Shown: positions 44,016 through 53,686, counted from the stretch's first letter. The stretch: 64,000 bases of DNA from Streptomyces sp. S.PNR 29 (GCF_030386795.1 NZ_JANUQM010000002.1:372001-436000), one strand, 5' to 3'. Numbers and translations are program-made. The notes: generated by a model not told the origin, from the sequence alone.

Positions 44016-47000
44016 ATGTCCTGGCTGTCCCGATTCAGCCTCGCACAGCGGGCCCTTGTAGGGCTGATGTCCCTCATCGCGTTATTCTTCGGCGCGATTG
44101 CGATACCCCAGCTGAAACAGCAACTCCTGCCCACCATCGAACTCCCGATGGTGTCGGTGCTGGCGCCCTACCAGGGCGCGTCCCCCGACGTCGTCGAGAA
44201 GCAGGTCGTCGAGCCCATCGAGGACAGCCTGGAGGCCGTCGACAACATCACGGGCGTCACCTCCACGGCGAGCGAGGGCAATGCCGTGATCATGGCGTCC
44301 TTCGACTACGGCAACGACACCCAGCAGCTCGTCGCCGACGTCCAGCAGGCCGTCAACCGGGCCCGCGTCCAGCTTCCGGACGACGTGGACCCGCAGGTCA
44401 TCGCCGGTTCGACGGACGACATCCCGACCGTCGTCCTCGCCGTCACCTCGGACAGGGACCAGCAGGCCCTGGCCGATCAGCTCCACAAGACGGTCGTACC
44501 GGACCTGGAGGACATCGACGGCGTCGGCCAGGTCACCGTCGACGGTGTACGGGACCTCCAGGTCACCGTCACCCCCGACGACGCCGAGCTGGCCAGGGCG
44601 GGTCTGACCGCGCAGGCCCTCACCCAGGCCCTGCAGGCGGGCGGCGCGACGGTCCCGGCGGGCTCCTTCGACGAGGACGGCGCCAACCGCACCGTCCAGG
44701 TGGGCGGCGGCTTCACCTCGGTGAAGCAGATCCAGGACCTGATGGTCACGGGCGAGCCCGGCAAGGGCAAGCCGGTCCGTCTCGGTGACGTGGCGACCGT
44801 GAAGCAGGAGGAGGCCAGGGCCGACTCCATCACGCGCACCGACGGCAAGCCCAGTCTCGCCGTCATGGTCACCATGGACCGCGACGGCAGCGCGGTCGCG
44901 ATCTCCGACGCCGTCCAGGACAGGCTTCCCGAACTGCGGGAGGACCTCGGATCCGGCGCCACGCTCACCGTCGTCAGCGACCAGGGCCCGGCGGTGTCGA
45001 AGTCCATCGAGGGACTGACGACCGAGGGCGCGCTCGGCCTGGTCTTCGCCGTCCTCGTCATCCTGGTGTTCCTGGCGTCGATCCGCTCGACGCTGGTGAC
45101 GGCGGTGAGCATCCCCCTGTCGGTGGTCCTGGCCCTGATCGTCCTGTGGACCCGGGACCTGTCGCTGAACATGCTGACGCTGGGCGCGCTGACCATCGCC
45201 ATCGGCCGCGTCGTCGACGACTCGATCGTGGTCCTGGAGAACATCAAGCGGCACCTCGGCTACGGCGAGGAGCGCCAGGAGGCCATCCTGAAGGCGGTCC
45301 GCGAGGTGGCGGGCGCGGTGACGTCCTCGACCCTCACCACGGTCGCGGTCTTCCTCCCGATCGGCCTGGTCGGCGGCATGGTGGGCGAGCTGTTCGGCGC
45401 CTTCAGCCTGACGGTGACGGCCGCGCTGCTGGCCTCACTGCTCGTCTCGCTGACGGTCGTACCGGTCCTGTCGTACTGGTTCCTGCGCGCCCCGAAGGGC
45501 ACCCCCGAGGACGCGGAGGAGGCCCGCCGCCTGGCGGAGGAGAAGGAGGCGAAGAGCCGCCTGCAGCGCGCCTACGTCCCGGTCCTGCGGTTCGCCACAC
45601 GCCGCCGCCTGACGAGCGTGGCGCTCGCGGTCGTCGTCCTCATCGGCACGTTCGGCATGGCGCCCCTGCTGAAGACCAACTTCTTCGACCAGGGCGAGCA
45701 GGAAGTCCTCACCGTCAAACAGGAGTTGAAGCCGGGCACCAGCCTGGCGGCGACGGACGAGCAGGCGAAGAAGGTCGAGAAGCTGCTGTCCGCCACCAAG
45801 GGCGTCAAGGACTACCAGGTGACGATCGGCTCGTCCGGCTTCATGGCGGCCTTCGGCGGCGGCACGGACACCAACCAGGCCTCGTACCAGGTGATGCTGG
45901 AGGACTCGGCGTCGTCCGAGGACACGCGGAACCGCATCGAGAAGGGGCTGGCCGGGCTCAAGGGCATCGGCACCACCCAGGTCGCGGCCGGTGACGGCTT
46001 CGGCAACCAGGACCTGAGCGTGGTGGTGAAGGCCGCCGACGCGGACGTCCTGCGCAAGGCGTCGGAGGAGGTCCGCAGGACGGTGGCCGGGCTGGACGAC
46101 GTCACGGACGTCACCAGCGACCTGGCGCAGAGCGTGCCGCGCATCTCCGTGAAGGCCAACGCGAAGGCCGCGGCGGCCGGTTTCGACGACCAGACGCTGG
46201 GCGCGGCCGTGACCCAGGCGGTACGGGGCACCCCCGCGGCCAAGGCGGTCCTGGACGACACCGAACGCGATGTCGTGATCAAGTCGGCGAAGCCGGCGCA
46301 GACCCTGGAGCAGCTGAAGGCGCTTCGTCTCGGCCCGGTGAAGCTCGGCGACATCGCCACGGTGAAGCTGGTGGACGGACCGGTGTCGATGACCCGCATC
46401 GACGGTCAGCGCGCCGCCACCATCACGGCGAAGCCGACCGGTGACAACACGGGCGCGGTGAGCGCGGACCTGACGTCGAAGCTGGGCGCGCTGAAGCTCC
46501 CGGCGGGCGCGACGGCGGAGATCGGCGGTGTCTCGCAGGACCAGGACGAGGCCTTCGCGAACCTGGGACTGGCCATGCTGGCGGCCATCGCGATCGTCTT
46601 CATGCTGCTGGTCGGCACGTTCCGTTCGCTGGCCCAGCCGCTCATCCTGCTGGTGTCGATCCCGTTCGCGGCGACCGGCGCGATCGGCCTGCTGGTGGCG
46701 ACGGACACGCCGATGGGCGTCCCGGCGATGATCGGCATGCTGATGCTGATCGGCATCGTGGTGACCAACGCGATCGTGCTCATCGACCTCATCAACCAGT
46801 ACCGGAAGCAGGGGTACGGGGTGGTCGAGGCCGTGGTGGAAGGCGGCCGTCACCGCCTGCGCCCCATCCTGATGACGGCCCTGGCAACGATCTTCGCCCT
46901 GCTCCCGATGGCCCTGGGCATCACCGGCGAGGGCGGCTTCATCGCCCAGCCGCTGGCGGTCGTCGTGATCGGCGGCCTGGTCACGTCGACGCTGCTGACG

Positions 47001-47120
47001 CTGCTGCTCGTACCGACGCTGTACGCGATGCTCGAACTCCGCAAGGAGCGGCGGGCGAAGAAGCGGGCGGCGAAGAGGGAGGCGAAGGCGGAGAAGGCGT
47101 TGGAGCCGGCGGGGGCGTGA
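44016..47120 (+). CDS. RND-family efflux/transport permease (AcrB/HAE1-like)
   Basis: 1034 residues with the full RND layout: TM1 (LAQRALVGLMSLIALFFGAI), a first large extracellular loop, TM2-7 with the proton-relay helix TIAIGRVVDDSIVVLENI (adjacent Asp pair), a second loop and TM8-12 with GIVVTNAIVLIDLINQYRKQG. No adaptor (MFP) or outer-membrane partner gene is nearby, which fits a monoderm. The substrate is unknown; drugs or lipids are possible. The ATG at 44016 follows GAAGAGAGA at a rather long distance. A direct repeat at 43893-43936 precedes it. Confidence 0.93.
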   Translation: MSWLSRFSLAQRALVGLMSLIALFFGAIAIPQLKQQLLPTIELPMVSVLAPYQGASPDVVEKQVVEPIEDSLEAVDNITGVTSTASEGNAVIMASFDYGNDTQQLVADVQQAVNRARVQLPDDVDPQVIAGSTDDIPTVVLAVTSDRDQQALADQLHKTVVPDLEDIDGVGQVTVDGVRDLQVTVTPDDAELARAGLTAQALTQALQAGGATVPAGSFDEDGANRTVQVGGGFTSVKQIQDLMVTGEPGKGKPVRLGDVATVKQEEARADSITRTDGKPSLAVMVTMDRDGSAVAISDAVQDRLPELREDLGSGATLTVVSDQGPAVSKSIEGLTTEGALGLVFAVLVILVFLASIRSTLVTAVSIPLSVVLALIVLWTRDLSLNMLTLGALTIAIGRVVDDSIVVLENIKRHLGYGEERQEAILKAVREVAGAVTSSTLTTVAVFLPIGLVGGMVGELFGAFSLTVTAALLASLLVSLTVVPVLSYWFLRAPKGTPEDAEEARRLAEEKEAKSRLQRAYVPVLRFATRRRLTSVALAVVVLIGTFGMAPLLKTNFFDQGEQEVLTVKQELKPGTSLAATDEQAKKVEKLLSATKGVKDYQVTIGSSGFMAAFGGGTDTNQASYQVMLEDSASSEDTRNRIEKGLAGLKGIGTTQVAAGDGFGNQDLSVVVKAADADVLRKASEEVRRTVAGLDDVTDVTSDLAQSVPRISVKANAKAAAAGFDDQTLGAAVTQAVRGTPAAKAVLDDTERDVVIKSAKPAQTLEQLKALRLGPVKLGDIATVKLVDGPVSMTRIDGQRAATITAKPTGDNTGAVSADLTSKLGALKLPAGATAEIGGVSQDQDEAFANLGLAMLAAIAIVFMLLVGTFRSLAQPLILLVSIPFAATGAIGLLVATDTPMGVPAMIGMLMLIGIVVTNAIVLIDLINQYRKQGYGVVEAVVEGGRHRLRPILMTALATIFALLPMALGITGEGGFIAQPLAVVVIGGLVTSTLLTLLLVPTLYAMLELRKERRAKKRAAKREAKAEKALEPAGA

Positions 47121-47147
47121 CGCCGGTCTGACGGTGCGCCGAAAAGG

Positions 47148-47185
47148 ACGGCCGGGCCTCGTACGGAGAGTACGGGCCCGGCCGT
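47148..47185. terminator. hairpin between RND gene and caspase-STAND gene
   Basis: ACGGCCGGGCC (47148-47158) and GGCCCGGCCGT (47175-47185), loop of 16 bases, between two convergent genes; probably bidirectional. Confidence 0.8.
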
Positions 47186-47190
47186 TCGGC

Positions 47191-50100
47191 CTATGTACGG
47201 GGCTGGGTGAGGGCCTGGATGAGGCGCAGCCAGGGGGCGGGGTCCTGGCCGGGGCGGGTGCTGAGGGCGGCGAGTTCGGAGACCAGGCGGGTGCGGGTGT
47301 CCGGGTCCGCTCGGGCGGCCGCCGCCGACAGGTCGTCGGGGGTGAGGTCGTCGGGCTTGCCGGCGAGGACGAGCGCGGCCTGGTGGTGGGTGAGGGAGGC
47401 CGGTTGGTCGTCGAAGGCCGTGTGCTCGATGGCCGAGGCGTACGCCAGGGCTCGGGCGTCGCCCTCGGTGAGGGCCCGTTGGACGTACCGCTGGAGGGCG
47501 TCTCGGTCCTGGACGCGCTGGTACGCGGTGTCGATGTCTTCCGTGCGGGCCATGTGGAGGAGGCCGATGTGGGCGGTGATCTCGGGCGCGCGGGGGTCGT
47601 CCGCCGCGAGGACGTCCTCGGCGGCCTCGTCGGCGATGAGCCGGGGGTGCTCGGCCAGGAAGCATCGTGAGGTTTCCCAGTCCTCGCATTCCAGCCAGGT
47701 GGTGAGCTGGTCGTGAAGGATCAGCTCACGGAAGACCGGGTCCGCGCCTTCGGAGAGGATCTGCCGCCTCAGTGCCAGATGGTCCTCCGCGACGGGTGTG
47801 ACCAGGGCGTATTCGCTCAGGGCGGTGGCGGTGTCCTCGGCGCCGAGACGATCGGCGTGCTGTGACCAGAACGCCTGGCTTTCTTCCCAGGTGCCGGTCG
47901 CCATCCAGGCAGCCGCCAGTTCCAGGACCTCGTCCGAGAGCGACAGCCAGTCCGGAACGGGTGTGCCGAGGGTCTCTTGGTACATCTGGTCCACCAACTG
48001 GCGGTTGCCGGACGCGGCGCGGACGAAGGAACGAAGCCTGCGCCGTGCACGGAGCGCGATGTCGTCCGGGGCGTCCGGAGGCCCGTCATGGAGCAGGACG
48101 ACGAGCTCCCGCAGACCTGCGCGTCCGGACTCGGGGCTGGGCACTGCGAGTCGGAAAGCGGCTCGTTCGTAGGTGATGGCCCGCGCGGCGGCCGGGTCGG
48201 TCGGGGCGATGCTGTCGGCCGCGTCCGAGAAGACCTGGACGGCTGCTGCTTCGCTGCCTGTGGCCACCAGATGCCGGGCGAGGTTGTTGACGCAGGTCAC
48301 GAGGTGGGGGAGGTGTGCGGCCGGGTTGGTCCGGGTGAGGTCGCCGCGGATGCGGACGGCTTCCCGGCCGGGCTTCAGTGCACCGAGCAGGTCTCCGGTC
48401 TCGGCCAGGCGGTTGGCGAGGTTGTTGAGGTAACCGGCCAGGTGGGGGAGGTGGGCGGCGGGGTTGGTCCGCGCGAGGTCGCGGCGGATGCGGACCGCTT
48501 TCCGTGCGGGTTCCAGGGCGTCCTGGGGCCTGCCGGCGACCGCCAGACAGTTGGCCAGCGTGTTGAGAGAACTGGCGAGATGAGGGAGGTGGGCGGCGGG
48601 GCTGGTCCTGGTGAGTCGGGTGTAGATGCGGACGGCTTCCTGAGCGGGTTCGTCGGCGCCTTGCCGGTCTCCGGCTTCCGCGAGGAGGTTGGCGAGGTTG
48701 TTCAGCGAGCCGGCCAGGTGGGGGAGGTGGGCGGCGGGGTTGGTCCGCGCGAGGTCGCGGCGGATGCGGACGGCTTCCCGGGCGGGTTCGAGGGCGGCCT
48801 GCCGGTATCCGGCGTCCGCCAGGCGGATGGTGAGGGTGGTGAGGGAGCCGGCCAGTTCGGGGAGGTGGGCGGCGAGGTCGGCGCGCGTGAGGTCGCGGCG
48901 GATGCGGACGGTTTCGTACGCGGCTTGCAGAGCGTCGTCGTACCTGCCCATGTCCGCCAGGCGGTTGGCGAGGGTGTTGAGGGAGCCGGCCAGGTGGGGG
49001 AGGTGGGCGGCGGGGTTGGTCCGCGCGAGGTCGCGGCGGATGCGGACGGCTTCGTGAGCCGCTTCGAGACCCCCTTGCCGGTCACCGGTCTCCGCCAGGC
49101 GGATGGCGAGGTTGTTGAGGGAGCCGGCGAGTTCGGGGAGGTGGGCGGCGGGGTTGGTCCGGGTGAGCTCGCGGCGGATGCGGACGGCTTCGTGGGCGGG
49201 TTCGAGGGCGTCCTGGGGTCTGCCGATGCCCGCCAGCCGGTTGGCGAGGGTGGTCAGGGAGCTGGCGAGCTGGGGGAGGTGGGCGGCGGGGCTGGTCCTG
49301 GTGAGTCGGGTGTAGATGCGGACGGCTTCCTGAGCGGGTTCGAGCGCGCCCTGGGGGTCCCCGGCCTCCGCGAGTTGGCCGGCGAGGGTGTTGAGGGAGC
49401 CGGCCAGGTAGGGGAGGTGGGCGGCGGGGTTGGTCCGCGTGAGGTCGCGGCGGATGCGGACGGCTTCGTGAGCCGCTTCGAGGCCGCCCTGTCGGTCGCC
49501 CGAGTTCGCCAGAGCGATGGCGAGGTTGTTGAGGGAGCTGGCGAGCTGGGGGAGGTGGGCGGCGGGGTTGGTCCGGGTGAGTTCGCGGTTGATGTGGACG
49601 GCTTCCTGGGCGGGTTCCAGGGCGCCTTGCCGGTCACCGGAGTCCGTGAGGTGGCCGGCGAGGTTGGTCAGCGACTGGGCGAGGTTGGGGAGGTGGGCGG
49701 TGGGGTTGGCCCGGGCGAGTTCGCGGCTGATGTGGACGGCTTCCTGGGCGGGCTCCAGGGCACTTTGCCGGTCACCGGCCTGCGCCAGGTGGCTGGCGAG
49801 GTTGCTGAGGAAGGTGGCGAGGTTGGGGAGGTGGGCGGTGGGGTTGGTCCGGGCGAGTTCCCGGTTGATGCGGACGGCTTCCTGGGCGGGCTCCAGGGCA
49901 CCTTGCCGCTCACCGGTCTCCGCCAGAACGATGGCGAGAGCGCCGAGGCACGTGGCGACGTCGGGGAGATAACGGACGGGATCGGAGTCGTTGAGCTCCG
50001 CGTAGATGGCAGCCGCTTCGCGAGCGGATGCCAACGCGGCCTCCCGGTTCCCGTTCGCCCTCAGGGCGAGCGTGGACTCGTACAACGCCGTACCGAGATG

Positions 50101-52296
50101 CGGCAGCGCGTTGCCCCTGTCCCACTCGACGAGCCCCCGCAACAGCCGGATGCCCGGCTCACCGGCCCAACCGGCGTGATGCGCGAGGCTCCTGCGCACA
50201 TACGGATCGACCCCCTCCCAGTCCCCCGCCTCGGCCTGCCGCCTGAGCAGGCCCGCGACGACCTCCAGCACGACCATTCCCGCGGCCTCACCCCCCGGCC
50301 CCTCCCGCCCCCGCAAATACGACACGAACTCCCGGTGATACAGCCGGTACACCGCCTGGGACCCACCCCCGTCCTCCACCACGTACCGTCCGTACGCCGA
50401 CAGCACCCAGTCCACATCCCCCTCGTCATAAGCCATTCCGGCATCAGGCCCACGCAGAGCCGACGCCACCGCCTCCCACACCCCACCCGCCGGCATGCCC
50501 CTCCCCGCCGCCCAGGCGAGCGCCGTGAGCAGATCCCGTGCCGCCGACGGCAGTTCGGTACCGTCGTCGCGCACGCGCACCGGCCCGGACCGCAGGTCCT
50601 CCTCGAACGCTGCCTCCACGGACTCCGGCAGCCCGGCGAGCAACTCCGCGCCGCTGACCGCCCCCTCGCGGAGCCGTGAGATGAGGGACCCGGTCACCAA
50701 CCGGGCGAACAGAAAGCCCCCGTCCGCCTCGGTGGCCCGCGCCGCCAGTGCCTCGGCGATCTCGGCGATCTGTGTACCGTCGACGTCCGCCGCCTCGCAC
50801 CGCCGCCGCACATACCCGGCGATGTCCTCCCGGGTGTCCGGCTCCTCCTCCAGGTCCACGGTGACGGCACCGGCACCGACGTAACGGTTCAGGGCCTGCG
50901 GCAGTGTCTCCCCGTCGGCCAACTGATTGCGGAACGGCCGCTCCCGTGACCCGACCAGCACCGGAACCATCCGGCTCAGCGGGAAGACCAGCTCCTCGAT
51001 CACGCCCTGTGTGTGCTCGGCGGGCACCTCGTCCAGACCGTCCAGGACCACGACCGGCGGCGACGGCAGTTCCCGCAGCTCGGCCCGGAAGGCGTCCACG
51101 CTCTTCGGCTCGTCCAGCCGCAGCTGACCGGCCAGCTCGACGGCGGCCTGCAGCGCGTTCAGGCCCCGCAGATGCACCGCGGCGAACGTCCGGGGATCCC
51201 GTACCCCCGGGTCCGGGTCACCCTCCCGCAGCGCCCCCTGCCGTTCCGTCTCCGCCCGCTGGCCGGGATCCACCAGCGTCGCGATCCGCCCCAGCACCGC
51301 CGACTTGCCACAGCCGGCCGGCCCGGTGACGAGGAACAGTCCAGGAGCCGCCGCCCCCATCCACGCGATGATCTCTTCGAGCACCCGCCGCCGCCCGGTG
51401 AAGAACCACCCCTCCTCCCGGTGCCCCACTCCCCGCGCCGCGAGCACCAGATGCTCCACCAGCGCGGCCCGCGCCCCGGGCTCGGACCGAGGGTTGGGAA
51501 ACCTCGGGCGTTCCTCGTGGCCGACGGTGACCTGTTCCGGCTGCTGGCTCTCCTCGTCCCACCGTGTCCATACGGCGGCCAGCAACTCACCTCCGGTGAC
51601 CGACTCGTTCCGCACGCTCCACGCCGAGTGGTACTCGTCGCTGCGCGGCCCCTCGGCCAGGACTCCGGCCACGGACGCGAGCAGCGGACCGTACCCCTCC
51701 GACAGCTCTCCCGCCCGGCAACTGGCCATCACCCCCACCCACTTGGACCGGTCGTCCGGCAGCGAGGTGTCCTTGAGGTGGTCCAGCGCCGTCCGTACGC
51801 TCCCACTCAGACCGGCCCCCGCGTGGCAGGCGTCGACGAAGACGAGCGTCTGGTCGGCGCCGGAGGCCAGCGCCAGTTCGACGAGGTCCGCCGCCGTGAC
51901 GCCCAGCTTCCGCAGCCGCCGCTTCCGTACGTGCGGGTCCTGGCCCGTGAGCTCCAGGTCGTGCAGCGCGAGGCGGAGGTCCTCCCCGTCCAGCACCCCG
52001 TGCCCGGACCACAGGATCAGCGCCGGCCCGTGGTTTCCGGCCTGACGCCACCAGGTGCTCCACTCCTCGGCCTCCCGCTCGAAGACGGCCAGGTCCGGCT
52101 CCTCGGTCTCCCCGACCACCCGCACGGCGAAGCCCAGCGTCCGCAATCGCCCCGCGATTCCCGCCATCTGGGCCCTGGCCCCCACCAGCCGCGGAAACCT
52201 CCCCACGTCCTCGTACGACTCGCACACCACGCACAACGCCGTCGCGGCGAACCCGTCGGCTTCCGGCACCTCACCCACCCCCGGAGCCCCCCTCAC
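47191..52296 (-). CDS. caspase-like protease - STAND NTPase - TPR-repeat protein
   Basis: 1701 residues. Residues about 20-240 are a caspase/metacaspase-like (peptidase C14) domain with catalytic His in LILWSGHGVLDGED (about 98) and Cys in TLVFVDACHAGAG (about 155). A STAND/NACHT-type NTPase follows: P-loop VTGPAGCGKSAVL (about 325) and Walker B VVVLDGLDEVP (about 415). From about residue 769 to 1367 are 13 TPR-like units, most exactly 46 residues; the tail (1367-1701) is helical. Domains of this kind are signal-activated switches in immunity and conflict systems: TPRs sense, NTPase oligomerises, protease acts. The GTG at 52296 is one start; GTGs at 52278 and 52269 are alternatives. It overlaps the upstream hydrolase gene by about 26 bases. 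Confidence 0.92.
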   Translation of the reverse strand: MRGAPGVGEVPEADGFAATALCVVCESYEDVGRFPRLVGARAQMAGIAGRLRTLGFAVRVVGETEEPDLAVFEREAEEWSTWWRQAGNHGPALILWSGHGVLDGEDLRLALHDLELTGQDPHVRKRRLRKLGVTAADLVELALASGADQTLVFVDACHAGAGLSGSVRTALDHLKDTSLPDDRSKWVGVMASCRAGELSEGYGPLLASVAGVLAEGPRSDEYHSAWSVRNESVTGGELLAAVWTRWDEESQQPEQVTVGHEERPRFPNPRSEPGARAALVEHLVLAARGVGHREEGWFFTGRRRVLEEIIAWMGAAAPGLFLVTGPAGCGKSAVLGRIATLVDPGQRAETERQGALREGDPDPGVRDPRTFAAVHLRGLNALQAAVELAGQLRLDEPKSVDAFRAELRELPSPPVVVLDGLDEVPAEHTQGVIEELVFPLSRMVPVLVGSRERPFRNQLADGETLPQALNRYVGAGAVTVDLEEEPDTREDIAGYVRRRCEAADVDGTQIAEIAEALAARATEADGGFLFARLVTGSLISRLREGAVSGAELLAGLPESVEAAFEEDLRSGPVRVRDDGTELPSAARDLLTALAWAAGRGMPAGGVWEAVASALRGPDAGMAYDEGDVDWVLSAYGRYVVEDGGGSQAVYRLYHREFVSYLRGREGPGGEAAGMVVLEVVAGLLRRQAEAGDWEGVDPYVRRSLAHHAGWAGEPGIRLLRGLVEWDRGNALPHLGTALYESTLALRANGNREAALASAREAAAIYAELNDSDPVRYLPDVATCLGALAIVLAETGERQGALEPAQEAVRINRELARTNPTAHLPNLATFLSNLASHLAQAGDRQSALEPAQEAVHISRELARANPTAHLPNLAQSLTNLAGHLTDSGDRQGALEPAQEAVHINRELTRTNPAAHLPQLASSLNNLAIALANSGDRQGGLEAAHEAVRIRRDLTRTNPAAHLPYLAGSLNTLAGQLAEAGDPQGALEPAQEAVRIYTRLTRTSPAAHLPQLASSLTTLANRLAGIGRPQDALEPAHEAVRIRRELTRTNPAAHLPELAGSLNNLAIRLAETGDRQGGLEAAHEAVRIRRDLARTNPAAHLPHLAGSLNTLANRLADMGRYDDALQAAYETVRIRRDLTRADLAAHLPELAGSLTTLTIRLADAGYRQAALEPAREAVRIRRDLARTNPAAHLPHLAGSLNNLANLLAEAGDRQGADEPAQEAVRIYTRLTRTSPAAHLPHLASSLNTLANCLAVAGRPQDALEPARKAVRIRRDLARTNPAAHLPHLAGYLNNLANRLAETGDLLGALKPGREAVRIRGDLTRTNPAAHLPHLVTCVNNLARHLVATGSEAAAVQVFSDAADSIAPTDPAAARAITYERAAFRLAVPSPESGRAGLRELVVLLHDGPPDAPDDIALRARRRLRSFVRAASGNRQLVDQMYQETLGTPVPDWLSLSDEVLELAAAWMATGTWEESQAFWSQHADRLGAEDTATALSEYALVTPVAEDHLALRRQILSEGADPVFRELILHDQLTTWLECEDWETSRCFLAEHPRLIADEAAEDVLAADDPRAPEITAHIGLLHMARTEDIDTAYQRVQDRDALQRYVQRALTEGDARALAYASAIEHTAFDDQPASLTHHQAALVLAGKPDDLTPDDLSAAAARADPDTRTRLVSELAALSTRPGQDPAPWLRLIQALTQPRT
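48190..49992 (-). repeat. array of 138-bp coding repeats in the caspase-STAND gene
   Basis: Eleven units of exactly 46 codons (49845 down to 48328) flanked by one 49-codon unit (from 49992) and one shorter diverged unit (from 48327). The protein consensus is NPAAHLPxLAxSLNxLAxRL, then an AExGDRQxALEPAxEAVRI core and a basic RRDLART end. Neighbouring units are nearly identical in DNA, so the array probably expands, contracts and homogenises by recombination. Confidence 0.9.
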
Positions 52297-53686
52297 CCTC
52301 CACCACCAGCACCAACGCCGTCACCGTCGCCTCCGGCGGGTATCCCGCACCGACCTCCAGCCGACGCACCCCCGCAGTGAGCCCGGCGACCGTCCCGGTG
52401 TACCGGCCGTCACCCCTGTTGCGGAGCCGGCGCACCCCGTCCGCGCCGTCCACCCGCACCCCCACCGCCAGCTCCTCGTACCCGGGCACCTCCCGCGGGA
52501 CCGACACCTCGACCGCGCACGGCTCACCCTCGGCCACGACCTCCGGCACCCGCACCCCGAGCGGCGCCCCGCCCTGCGGCCCCCGGTGCACGCGTGGCTC
52601 CGGCGTGAGCCACCCCCACAGGGCGTGCCGCACGGCCGCGTTGTTCTGCAGCGAGCCGTGCTGCTCCCACGGGGTGTACGCGGGCCGCCGCACCCCGGGT
52701 ACGTGGGCGCTGGACAGACACGGCACCCGGCCGTCACCGCCCTCGTCCTCGCCCTCGATGGTGAGCAGCGGCGCCAGCCGTCCGTCCCCGCCGGTCTCCG
52801 CGGTGGTCGGCGTCGGTTGGAGGACCCCGCTCACCGGCAGGTACTCCACTGCGTACGCCGCCCCCGTACGCGATCGACGTAACCCGGAGTGGAATGCCGC
52901 CGCGTCCTTCAGCAGTTCCTCGTCCACCCCCGGCAGGCCGGTGACCTCACGCGCGTACCGCAGCGAGGCCGCCCCTGCCAGGCACGCGTAGTCAGGGGTC
53001 AGCTGGTGCAGCGAAGGCAGGCTGCGCGCGAAGGACGACAGGTCCACGCGGACCAGACGGCCCAGTCCCCGCCGCAGCTCGTTCAGCCGCAGCCCGTTCA
53101 CCAGATACAGCAGCGCGTCCAGCGAGCCCCGGTACGGCGTCCCCAGCGTGATGACGCGCCGCGTGATCTCGGCGCCGCCGCCCTGCTCGACGTACTGCCG
53201 GGCCACCAGCCCGCCCATGGAGTGGCACAGGAAGACGACCTTGGCGTCCGCCCGGCCGGGGGCCGACTCCCGCCACCGGCCGAGTTCCTCCGCCACCCGC
53301 TCGCCGAGCCTCGCGGCGTTGTAGCGGCAGGACAGGCGCCAGTCGTAGGCGAAAGCGATGAGATTGGCCGAGGCGCGGAGGGTGAAGTGCCGCTCCAGCC
53401 AGTCCAGCAGGTCGGTGTAGCCCTCGACGATCGGGGACAGTCCCGGCAGACCGTGCACGTCACGCATGACCCCGACGGGCCGTACGCCGTCCCCGGGGTG
53501 GCCGTCCAGCAGCCCGGCCGGGAGGGTCAGCGCCTTGACGGATCCCCCGAACGTCCTGATCCCCCGTAACAGAGCCCCACCCGACGGTCCCCACACCTCA
53601 CGGCCGTGCGCGTCCGCCAGCCGGCTGCCCATGATCCCGGGAACCACGACCACGAGATCGTCGACCCGGCCACGCTGCGTTGCCAA
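52271..53686 (-). CDS. LCAT-like alpha/beta hydrolase (lipase/acyltransferase fold)
   Basis: 471 residues. The start VDDLVVVVPGIMGSRL with GREVWG, the central VVFLCHSMGGLVARQYVE (nucleophile Ser in the CHSMGG elbow, about residue 157) and ITLGTPYRGS are those of the lecithin:cholesterol acyltransferase/PGAP1-like family; the acid is likely in DEGGDGRVP and the His in WEQHGSL. No signal peptide is seen, so it is probably cytoplasmic and may attack membrane lipids from inside. The C-terminal 110 residues form a beta-rich domain (VRVPEVVAEGEPCAVEVSV), perhaps a sensor or lid. Its end overlaps the caspase-STAND gene, so the two are expressed together. Confidence 0.88.
   Translation of the reverse strand: MATQRGRVDDLVVVVPGIMGSRLADAHGREVWGPSGGALLRGIRTFGGSVKALTLPAGLLDGHPGDGVRPVGVMRDVHGLPGLSPIVEGYTDLLDWLERHFTLRASANLIAFAYDWRLSCRYNAARLGERVAEELGRWRESAPGRADAKVVFLCHSMGGLVARQYVEQGGGAEITRRVITLGTPYRGSLDALLYLVNGLRLNELRRGLGRLVRVDLSSFARSLPSLHQLTPDYACLAGAASLRYAREVTGLPGVDEELLKDAAAFHSGLRRSRTGAAYAVEYLPVSGVLQPTPTTAETGGDGRLAPLLTIEGEDEGGDGRVPCLSSAHVPGVRRPAYTPWEQHGSLQNNAAVRHALWGWLTPEPRVHRGPQGGAPLGVRVPEVVAEGEPCAVEVSVPREVPGYEELAVGVRVDGADGVRRLRNRGDGRYTGTVAGLTAGVRRLEVGAGYPPEATVTALVLVVEGEGGSGGG

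Noticed and set aside
48190..49992. CRISPR array suggested by regular direct repeats
   Set aside because: The period is 138 bases, the whole unit is conserved without unique spacers, and it is in frame within a protein.
47977..50679. A 900-codon plus-strand frame with a repeated pattern opposite the TPR array
   Set aside because: Its regular repeats are only the antisense image of the 46-codon TPR units.
47191..53686. Interpretation as an antibiotic pathway-specific regulator of the SARP or LAL type
   Set aside because: No DNA-binding HTH domain is visible; the N-terminus has a caspase-like fold with His and Cys instead.
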